From: Liolophura sinensis
Taxonomy: Eukaryota > Mollusca > Polyplacophora > Chitonida > Chitonidae
Direction: 5' to 3'
Assembly (NCBI RefSeq): GCF_032854445.1
Contig: NC_088296.1
Span: forward strand, 8,034,706 to 8,098,705
Length of the DNA: 64,000 bases
A program made the translations under genes and the position numbers. Positions 35,400 to 46,100 of this stretch are shown here, piece by piece. The notes beneath the pieces were generated by a model. That model saw only the letters and a list, made by a program, of their open reading frames with translations. It was not told the DNA's origin and searched no databases. How positions within the stretch are numbered: the stretch's first letter is position 1; each line of letters starts with the position of its first letter.

Positions 35400-36180
35400 T
35401 GCAACTTTAGGTTCATCGTTTATACATCATTTAAATATGTCTGTACTCGCGTGCAAGTGTTGAGAAAAAACGTATGTAGCGTCCACAACTTCCACACTGA
35501 TATTCAAATACTCTCAAACGACAGGTAACAGCGAAATGTCTCCAGAAAAGATTATATGTTGCATTTTTCCTGATTAAGAGGAATATCACATAATTTTGTG
35601 GAGTGGGTTTTTCAGGCCACATTTTACAAGGGGTTTTCATTAGTACATTAAAACTTCTGTTGATGAATCTAAGACAGTTCTTCAGTTTATATTTCAAACT
35701 CCCTTTACCTATTTGCAAGAGTTTTGACATTCAGGCTTCCTTGGTGTTCAACTGGCTCTCTCTTTATAGATTTATCGATGCAACAACAACACAACGCGCA
35801 GTAAAAATATACGATATAAGATTTAGAAGTCTGTACAACTGTCGCCCACTGAATAAAAAAGACTACGGTGTAAATCAGAAAAAGCATCCTAGAACAAAAA
35901 TATGGTGAACATCGGGATATATCAAGAATGTAGAATCCGAATACAAAAATGTAGGGCAGCTTAAAAATGACAGGGTTTAATCAAACCGTAGGGCAAACAC
36001 AACAAAACCACCAATCATAATTAGCCATAGTGGCATTTTCCTCTTCCACCACTTCTGACACCGACCACCATCCTCTCTCCTTCATCGGTGCTTTCTATTA
36101 TGTAGAGGTGCTCGCCCCCTGATCTGGCTGTCTCTGTAAAATTAGTCATACTCGCTACCATAATAGCCTTTAGTCAGAGA
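35400..36180. other. Non-coding, no feature recognised
   Basis: Short frames only; nothing with a recognisable motif. Confidence 0.35.
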
Positions 36181-36290
36181 TGCCTAACAATACAAGCTCT
36201 ACACATGGACCTGTTGGAAGTCCATATCTGTCCAGAAAAATGAAGTCAGACAACCTTTTCTAATTCAAGGGTTATATTATGGTCAACCAA
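36181..36290. repeat. Diverged copy of the SRCR half-exon intron
   Basis: CTACACATGGACCTGTTGGA followed by AGTCCATATCTGTCC and ACCTTTTCTAATTCAAGG parallels the intron just after the first SRCR half-exon (10655-10760). No SRCR coding sequence accompanies it. Confidence 0.45.
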
Positions 36291-36449
36291 CATACCAATG
36301 TGTAGAGGAACAAAATAACAACGTTCTGAAATTTTGCCAAACATACCAATCAGAGATTGGTAATTACAACTAATTACAACTGATAATATTCATCACTGAG
36401 AGGATAGAGCATGGAAACGGGACTGTTTGGATCGTGTCAGTATAATGTG

Positions 36450-36825
36450 GGTGAGTGAGTGTGTGCTTGGGGTTTAACGTCGTACTCAACAATTTTTCAG
36501 TCATATGACGAAGAAGGAACCCTTAGAGTGCATGTAATGTGCCTCCTTGTTGCAGTGCGGATTTCCAACGCTCTTTTATCTAGTGCTGCTTCAGTGAGAC
36601 CCCTTACAGAAGGCAAGTAAACTGCCCCGCCCGAGCCATTATACTGATACGGGTCAACTGGGCGTTGCACTATCCACTTCATGCTGAGCGCCAAGCGAGG
36701 AAGTTACAACTCCCTCTCTTAAGGTCTTAGGTGTGACTCGACCCAGGATTGGCCCTGGATCTACCGCTTTCCGAAGCGGACGCTCTACCAACCGTGCTCT
36801 CAGGGGTTGGTCAATATAATGTGAC
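36450..36825 (-). mobile_element. tRNA-derived SINE (family 2), near full length
   Basis: On the minus strand it starts GAGAGCACGGTTGGTAGAGC (A-box-like) with GGGTCGAGTCACACC (B-box-like). It runs through a body unrelated to family 1 and ends with the shared-type TTGAGTACGACGTTAAACCC. This is the second SINE lineage in the window. Confidence 0.75.
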
Positions 36826-36837
36826 AGGGGGTGGTAT

Positions 36838-37000
36838 GTATACATACATGCATACATACAGACATGCATACATACACGCATACATGCAACATACATACAT
36901 ACCTACATACATACATACATACATACATACATACATACATACATACATACACACATACATACATACATACATACATACATACATACATACATACATACAT
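36838..37000. repeat. Tetranucleotide microsatellite (CATA)n
   Basis: About 160 bp, nearly pure from about 36895 on. It starts roughly 30 bp beyond the stop codon of the SAMHD1-like gene, so it may fall in that gene's 3' UTR or flank. Confidence 0.95.
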
Positions 37001-37028
37001 TTGTTTATTTGTTTGTTTTTTTAACAAG

Positions 37029-37034
37029 TTTATT
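37029..37034 (-). terminator. Candidate poly(A) signal overlapping the stop codon of the SAMHD1-like gene
   Basis: On the minus strand AATAAA overlaps the TAA stop (37030-37032). If used, the 3' UTR would be very short and the microsatellite would lie just outside it. Confidence 0.35.
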
Positions 37035-37179
37035 TTGTGAAAAATGTCAGTAAGTTCTTTACCTCTTTGCACCATTTTTGGAAACACTTCTTAGCAAGGT
37101 CCTGAACATCGGCATCATCCTTCTTGCAGAACAACCTGATAATCTGCTCTGAATATTTCCTTGGGAGCATCATAGACAT
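37030..37179 (-). CDS. SAMHD1-like: SAMHD1-like last exon
   Basis: 150 bp, acceptor TTCATCGCAG. Encodes [20 protein letters not shown], then [12 protein letters not shown], and ends TFFTK with TAA. It aligns with the family's C-terminal LPxKFxEQxIRVYCKK block. The regulatory Thr-Pro tail of the vertebrate protein is absent. Confidence 0.88.
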   Translation of the reverse strand: MSMMLPRKYSEQIIRLFCKKDDADVQDLAKKCFQKWCKEVKNLLTFFTK

Positions 37180-40100
37180 CTGCGATGAAGAAGGACAAAA
37201 CAGCCAACTTAAAGTTTTAAGCCGTGTTTTTAACCTTTTTAGGTTTAACACTGCACCTTTAAACACCTTATATGCACTCTATGTGCGGTAATTTATTAAA
37301 CTTGGATTTTGTAAATCAAAGCTACATGATTTAAAGACCTCGCCTGCAGGAGACACATAAATGGAAACCGTAAGCTGAATGTATACACAGCTTGCATATT
37401 ACCTTGACACGGATTTTAAAACGCAACAGATGTGTAAGTCATGAATGTGGTAATTTACGGTAATTAACAACAATTAAGAACAAGACACCTCCTTCGTGTT
37501 ATTGTGCTTTACATGTATGCAAAATCTGAGCTCAATATACAATCCTGTTTAAGTTCTAACATTTATCAATGGTTATTTATTTATTTAGTTGGAGTTTTAT
37601 GTCGAACTCATGAATATTTCACTAATATGACGGCTGCATACACTGTGGTGGTGGGAAACCGGGCAAAATCCTGAGGAAACCAACGTCGGACCAGAGAGGA
37701 AGTCACCCTGAGCTGGCCTTGAACTCATAGCGTTTACACTATGAAAGCCTGCTGGGTCATTCTGCTGCGCTAGCACGCTAGCCGCTGAGCCATCCATGCC
37801 ACCTAAGTATTGATTCCAATATTTAAAAGGCTATGCCATATATTTTGTAATTTACGTTGACGCTTAGTGATATTAGAACCTCTTTTAGGCAAAATTAAGC
37901 ATTTAAGATATTGAACAATGTGTGTCTAACAGGAATACCGTTTAAAAAAATACTTTCAAAATTGTTTTCATTTTTGTATAAGTTTGGAAAAAACAAAAAT
38001 GTCTCAACAAATTAGAGCTAATTTTTCAAAATGATGGTTTTCGTCAATTTTCATCATTTTTAAAAAGGCTATTTCTAACTATATATTTTACTATATTAAC
38101 TGAAAAGAAAATAGCCCACACATTTTAGTATTATTCTTATAATTGTTGTGAATGGCCATTTGAAGAAAAAAATTCCAAAAGTTCAAATAAATAAATAAAT
38201 GAATCAAATCTCGCAAAAAAAATTGCTGAGACATAATCTTGGCCAAACATAAAGTAATGTATTTACAATTTGATTTTCATTTTCATCTTCAAATGAGAGG
38301 GAAAATAAAGTCATGGATACCATGCACATACGACATCAGCTGGCATATTACGACTAACATGTATTGTTTACGGTGAGGTTGTAAAAGTTAGTCGAAAATA
38401 GCTTGTGAAATGTATAAACCTGATAAAACTTATTTGAACATGAAGGTCTTCCTCTGTTAGAGTGGAGCGGTTCTTTCTATTTTCTGAAATGGCCTTCAGT
38501 TCTTTTATCACATTGTCCTTGTCAGAATGAAAGCAAAAAAGAGAGAGAAAAGTAAACGAGATGAGTAAATGAGTCATACGTTTGATCTTATATCTGACTG
38601 TTCTCAAGTCATGACTACAGTGATCTATATATTCAAAGCGGGTAGTAACACGAGGAAGCTGATGACCGGATAAGAACTGGAGGAAGCTGATCATGGGATA
38701 ATAACTGGAGATAGCTGATCCTGGGATAAAAACTGGGGGTAGCTGATGACCGTATAATAACTGGAGAAAGCTGATGACGGGATAATCAATGGAGAAAGTT
38801 GATGACCGGATAATAACTGGAGGAAGTGGATGACCAGATAATAACAGGAGGAAGTTGATGACTGGAAAATAACTGGAGGAAGCTGAAGACAAGATAACAA
38901 CTGGAGGAAGCTGATGACAGGATAACAACTAGAGGTAGCTGATGACTGGATAATAACCAGAGGAAGTAGATTACAGAATAATAATTGGAGGAAGTTGATG
39001 ACCGGATAATAAATGGAGGAAGCTGATAACAGGATACTAATTAGAGGAAGCTGATGTCCGGATAGTAACTGGAGGAGGTTGATGACCGTATAATAACTGG
39101 AGGAAGCTGATGACCGGATAGTAACTGGATGAAGCTGATGACCGGATAATAACTGGAGGAAGGGGATGATCGGAAAATAACTGGAGGACATTGGTGATTG
39201 GATAATAATTGGAGGCAGTTGATGACCGGATAATAACTGGAGGTAGCTGATGACCGGATAATAACTGGAGGTAGCTGATAACCGGATAATAACTGGAGGT
39301 AGCTGATGACCGGATAATAACTGGAGGAAGTTAATGACCAGATAATAACTGTAGGAAGCCGATGACCGGATAATAACTGCAGGAAGCCGATGACTGGATA
39401 ATAACTGGAGGAAGCCGATGACCATATAATAACTGGAGAAAGTTGATGACTGGAAAATAGCTGGGGGAAGATGATGATCGGAAAATAACTGGGGGAAGTT
39501 GGAAATTAGCAATATATTATATACACGAGGTGCATGTGAAACTATATATCTAGGCATCCAAAAAGAAATTAGTATACCAGCCCCTGCCAATAGATTATAG
39601 GTCATTTGTTTTATAAAGAAATGGTTAAAACGATCCATTGAAGCACTAAGCAATATGTAAGGAAAATATTTAGGAGCGGTCCATGCAAAGAGAAGCAGTC
39701 AGCTGTTATCAGTGATAATGAAAGGATGCAATGAATGTTTAAGAGGAATGAAATAAATCAGTTTCAAAATCGTGCATCACGCCAGTCACGCCAGTCATGT
39801 CTCTCATTTGCGCTTTTATTGCTCTTCATATATCCAGCGTGACTATCTTGTTCATGACGATAAAATCTCAGCCCCTAGCATCCGGTTTTGCTTACCGGTT
39901 TGATCCGTTGTTCACCTTGAGGCCGAAACTCTCCCACAAATTTGTACAGCTCTCTTTTCTGGATCCTTTTCAAAATATTTTGGGATGGTTCCAACCCACA
40001 AAGATCACTAATCTGGATTTGCTGGAGAATACAGTCTGTCAGTTTGCTATAAGCTTCCATGTCGTGTAAAGCTTCTGACATTTTCACCGATCCACTGACA

Positions 40101-43100
40101 ACAAAAACCGTTGAAGAGTCATTTACCACACCTCTCCGTCGTGCACCGAGATTTAATAATTACCTCACAGTAAATATAGTGTAAAAGGTGTCATATACTA
40201 TGTATGCTTACGCCATCAGTGCAAAGTATAAAGATTCAAATAAACAGCTTAATCAGAGGCCAGATTTCATCGGTAATACGTGTAACGAAGACTTATAGCT
40301 TAGAGAATAAAACAACAATAGAGACGACGGTGATAATAGGCAACTGGTCACACGTGATTGGAGTAAAAGGCCTCTTGTAAATTCCTCTGTTAGGGTTTTA
40401 TTATACCTGTTTGTTTAAGTGTTTAAAGGGTGCCAACCTACACACCGTAACAATATTACTCAAAGTCCTGTGTTGCCATTATATTTAATAAACAATAACA
40501 TGAAAGCAGCGCAAAATGATGAGCCCTTATGGTGTCTAGACGCAAAATAGGTGTTCATGTTGATATGCACTATAATGGTCTTAAGATATAAAAAAATAAA
40601 ACAAGCATCATGACTTTAGCAGAATTATGTAAAAAGGAAAAACTATGCTATGGTGTTACTTTCATGAGGCAGAGCATGACTGTACCACATAACTAATTAT
40701 ATACACGTTCGTGCAAGATGCTGCAAATAGAATGTTCAGGAACAATCGGATGGTTTGGACAACCTCTTTGAATTGCTGTGGTCACATTCAGATACCAATG
40801 ACAGTCTCTGCAAGCATACGGAGACAGTCATGTTTACATGTTTCACAGTGGGCCCACACAGTGTGGGCCCACACTGCCACACGACGGTACAGTAAATGTA
40901 CACACACCTAATGATTCATAGTCGCTATAACTGAAGAAATCGTTGATGTCTTCAGTCAATATAAAAGCACCGGTGTATATGTAAATATTGGCAGAGAAGG
41001 TGGAAGGTATTTCTTTTAAATGCTGTATTGTTTTAAATCACAAAGCTTTCCTGCTGTGTCGCTTGATACCATGGACCAGTCCCTTTCTTTTGTTATATGG
41101 TGTTACCGATCTGTGATATTACACAGAGACTGTTCAGTCCATTCTCAGTGTGTCTTGCTCTGTATATATTACCCGTGCGATGTATTGAGAGTATTCTACC
41201 TTGTGAGACTAATACAAATGGCTACAACATATATCACCTTTCTCCGGGTATTTCGATGTGGCCATCGGCCAAAACCAATGCATCTGTTATCCTGCAAAAA
41301 GTACATCAAGTAAAAAATATAAAATGTTAACTAGCACCATCATTATTTATTAATTATTTCTCTTATCTCGATAGCAGTTAGATTGACTGATATAGGTACA
41401 GGGAGCACTCAGGTTAAACCACCGACCTTTTGCTAATTACTAACCAACTTTTCCCCACGTGACGTAAATATGCACAACATACTGGTAGAAAATAAACATA
41501 TTAAGGAACAAAAAATTATGTAAAAGACTACACGAGTGTCGTTGTCTGCAAGGCCCTGCTAACAGTAGAAGGATAGGAACAACAACATTCTCTGTCTTAG
41601 TACAGGTATTGCCAGGTGTCATTCCCATACCCACACGACATTTGGTAATTTTAATAAAATATCGACAAATATACCCATATGCGCTGTTATGCTCAGACCA
41701 GTTCATTGTGTAAAAGTCCAAAATAATAATGAAGCAAGAATGAAATATTTATCCAATATAGTAAATTCGGAAAACCCGGAGCATTGAAAAAATACTGTTT
41801 TCCAGTGCCCCGTCTGACATTAAGCAACAACCCTGTCAGATCGTTCCACTTCTGACTCCAGACATCAAACCTGTCTCAATCCCTTTTTCTAACAGCAAAC
41901 AAACAAACCCTTCTCATTCTCTGACAACTGACAACGTCAGTCGACATCCCTCTAAATTCTGATACCAGCTACACTTATCAAAATTTTCTCTGGCAATCAC
42001 ATCTAGCATAAAACAGCACTAACACATCCTCGTGCTTGTCAAAAGAGACAACATCCGTCTGTCACCCTCTCACTTCTGACGTCAGACAAAACACCTGTTT
42101 TACGCTCTACCTTCAGGCACTGGAGAAGAAACCTGATACATCCTCCCACAGCTGACACCATGCAACAAACCTGTTTTACCATATCCCTTCTGGCACCAGA
42201 GAAGAAACCTGACACATCCTCCCACAGCTGACACCAGGCAACAAACCTGTTTTACCATATCCCTTCTGGCACCAGAGAAGAAACCTGACACATCCTCCCA
42301 CAGCTGACACCAGGCAACAAACCTGTTTTACCATATCCCTTCTGGCACCAGAGAAGAAACCTGACACATCCTCCCACAGCTGACACCAGGCAACAAACCT
42401 GTTTTACCATATCCCTTCTGGCACCAGAGAAGAAACCTGACACATCCTCCCACCGCTGACACCAGGCAACAAACCTGTTTTACCATATCCCTTCTGGCAC
42501 CAGAGAAGAAACCTGACACATCCTCCCACAGCTGACACCATGCAACAAACCTGTTTTACCATATCCCTTCTGGCACCAGAGAAGAAACCTGACACATCCT
42601 CCCATAGCTGACACCAGGCAACAAACCTGTTTTACCATATCCCTTCTGGCACCAGAGAAGAAACCTGACACATCCTCCCACCGCTGACAACCACGCAACA
42701 AACCTGTTTTACCATATCCCTTCTGGCACCAGAGAAGAAACCTGACACATCCTCCCACAGCTGACACCAGGCAACAAACCTGTTTTACCATATCCCTTCT
42801 GGCATCAGAGAAGAAACCTGACACATCCTCCCACAACTGACACCAGGCAACAAACCTGTTTTACCATATCCCTTCTGGCACCAGAGAAGAAACCTGACAC
42901 ATCCTCCCACCGCTGACACCAGGCAACAAACCTGTTTTACCATATCCCTTCTGGCACCAGAGAAGAAACCTGACACATCCTCCCACAGCTGACACCAGGC
43001 AACAAGCCTGTTTTACCATCTCTCTTCTTGCACCAGAGAAGAAACCTGACACATCCTCCCACTCCTGAAGGCAGCCTATAAATCTGTTTAACAATTTCTT

Positions 43101-46100
43101 TTCTGTCACCAGAGACGAAACCTGACACATTCTCCCCCAATTCCGACATCATATAACAAACCTGTCTCACCCTCTCACATCTGACACCAGACAACAAATT
43201 TGTGTCACCCTTTCACTAGCAATATATTTCCTCACTGTAGGCTTATATATATGTGTGTATTTGGTAACTGTTCTTTTGTATTTCATGTTAACTTTTTCTT
43301 TTTAAAATTTAAGGGAAGACTTGGTGCTATTATTCCGGCATTCTCGACTTCAGGAATTGCAAATTTCCAGAATAAAATTGCCTTAAAAATTAGCAGCTGC
43401 ATCAGACAATAGACTTACATTTCCTCTATCAGTTTAGTGACGCGGTGTTGATAAGCTCTCCGGTGCAGATGCATGCGAGTGTGGAACATTTCGAACAAAT
43501 TTGCTGCCTCCTCTGGTGAAACGAAGATATCATTAATACGAACTCTTTTTACAGCGCGACTAGGAACACATGTATTATTAAACGCTGAAACATGATACAG
43601 CGTGAATATTTATCGCCGTATAGTCATCAGTGTTTAACTCAACAAATTGAGTTGAAATTTTATCTCAAAGCTTTATTTATTTTATTTGATTCGTGTTTTA
43701 CGCCGTACTCAAGAATATTTCACTCATGCGACGGCGGTCAGCATTATGGTGGGAGGAAACCGGGCAGGGCCCACGACCATCCGCAGGTTGCTGGCAGACC
43801 TTCCCACATACTGCCGGAGAGGAAACCAGCATGATCTGGACTTCAACTCACAGCTACCGCATTGGTGAGAGACTCCTGGGCCATCACGCTGCGCTAGCGG
43901 GCTAACCAACTGAGCCACAGAGGCCCATTCAAAGCTTTATTCTGAACCACTACTAGCTTGATATTTAAATACATCAGAAATGCTTGAAACAATACACTCT
44001 AATTGAAGCCTCTTAGGCCGTATGCAATGCAGTATATGAAAGATTATTGTTTGATCTTATGCAGCAAACCTGTCCTAACGTCTCAATTTGTTTGTTAGGT
44101 AAAGGTAAATTCATAAATACGTAAAAGTGTCTATAAACAGAAAAAAAAATGCAAACTAAAGCCACGTATTTTTGCTAACTGGATTCACTGTATTTGCATT
44201 TTTACGTCAAAGTCAAAGTATTTATTTGTTTAATTATTGATCTGACTGGGGTTTTAAGCCGTATTATTTCAGTCATACAAAGATGGCCAGCATTGTGGTG
44301 TGAGAAAACCTGGCATAGCCAGTGGGGAAAGCCACGACACATCGGTCCGCATGTTGCTGACAGACCTACATGTATCTAAGTACGAACCTATTGAAATACA
44401 AGAGGTAAAATGTTTAGGCATTAGACAGGCGCGTTGAATGGCGGGCGTATTACGTGAGGGGTATGTTGTTTTACAGGCATATTGTGTGACAAGCGTTTTT
44501 CTGTGACAAGGCGTAGGGTTGGCCTGATTGCTCCTGTGGACGCATCTTTTCTAAATTCTTTAAATGCATGAAAACTAAAAGCCTATTTAATTGACATTAA
44601 ATACATAAGAACCTATACATCATCTTTTGGAAAACCACACTCATATATTGGAATCTACCACAACACAAATAATGTTTGGTCTTATAATAAAGTGTGAAAA
44701 CAGACAATCCATGCTGCTCACTCTTCACGTCATGTGTCAACTGTTTTCCATACCTCCTTTTTGTAGCATATCTGCCGCTCTTCGCCCACGTCAATGACTC
44801 TTGCAAACTTGATCAGTCGTCCATTATCAAAATTGTTACGAATGCCCAGGCCGTGACAGTCTCGAGCGAAGTAATCCCACTTATCCACGTCAATGCCATT
44901 GCGCTTGTTAGCCACAATCTGTCCATGTAGAATAAAACAATGTTTCTACAGCACATTCTGTTCACGAAGAAACGCAAAACACTTGCCATACACGGTCCTG
45001 GTGCAAATGAATGTACACATTGTGTTTTTGTTGTGGTTTCCTCCAGAAAAGATACAAGAAGCACATCACCTACTGTAGAAATTAGTTTCAGTTTCATGTA
45101 TAAAACGTGGTACTTCTATGCACTAGACTAATAACTTAATTTTGTGTCAAGGTTGGTTGTTTCTATGTGTAGCTACATTAATGCATGTATATGTGGGAAA
45201 GTGACATGTCCGCACCGTACAACGATTTGCTGTGTGCTGCCGTTTTAAAGCTTAAGTATGTTTGACTACCTTAGTGAAACATGAGTTGGAAGCATCTGGA
45301 TCTTGAGCCTCAATTGTAGTTCGGGTCATTTTAAGGTCAAGTTTGTGCATTACTTGAGGACAGTAACTTTCTTACGCAGGCTGCAGCGTGAATTTCTGTT
45401 TGGACGAACCCAGCTTTATCCAAGTCAACACAAGAACCATGTTATATTTGGTGGTTAGTCCAACAAACCCATACCGGGAGAATTAAGTTTTCTGTTGTTT
45501 TGGTAATAGGTCAAGTGATGTATCGTGTCTTGTACGTGAGTGGATTTTCTCCGGATCTAAAAGTTGTTTCAAATGATAATATGAACTGTCAAATACGCAT
45601 GGGTAACTTGTAGAAGGTAAATAAATAGGGTGGAGAGCCTGCGGTCAGCAGGCTTAACATCTTGTTTTCGACTGGGCGGTCTTAACTCAGTCTTATCTGA
45701 AATCTGAATAATGCCCAGATCAACATTGCGACGAACGAATTGGGACGGCATTTTTGGGGGCTAGCAGGATAATCTTAATCTCTCTTTTAAATGAGAAGTA
45801 GATTTAAATATTACTCATATACCATTAAAAACAGTATGCTTTCCCATAAAAAAATTCTAATATGTACCTCAAGTTGATAAATTATAAATAAAGTCAGCGC
45901 CAAAATCCGCTGTGGGCGACTTCCGTTTGCCTAAGAACTAGTCATGAAGTCTTCTTTGTTAGGAGGAGAATTGCCATCGGATACCGCCGAAGCGCAGTTC
46001 CTACATTTCCGGTAGCACTCTTCTTCCCGGAAGGAAGCGAACAGAACAGTTCGTTTTCCGCATGACGATCGGGAAACCAGAATGCTGGACGTAGGTTCCG

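Noticed and set aside
37420-37460. Minus-strand FKIRVK followed by GTAATA as the missing SAMHD1-like segment
   Set aside because: A stop lies in frame a few codons upstream and there is no acceptor AG between. The resemblance is too short to accept.
38691-39653. 320-codon minus-strand frame
   Set aside because: Read-through of the 28-bp minisatellite in an intron of the SAMHD1-like gene; low-complexity Ser/Tyr/Leu repeats, no splice or start support.
42100-43150. Regular repeats resembling a CRISPR array
   Set aside because: Whole 76-bp units repeat with no unique spacers, in a eukaryotic intron.
42100-43197. Series of 63- to 118-codon minus-strand frames with identical sequence
   Set aside because: Staggered translations of the 76-bp minisatellite.
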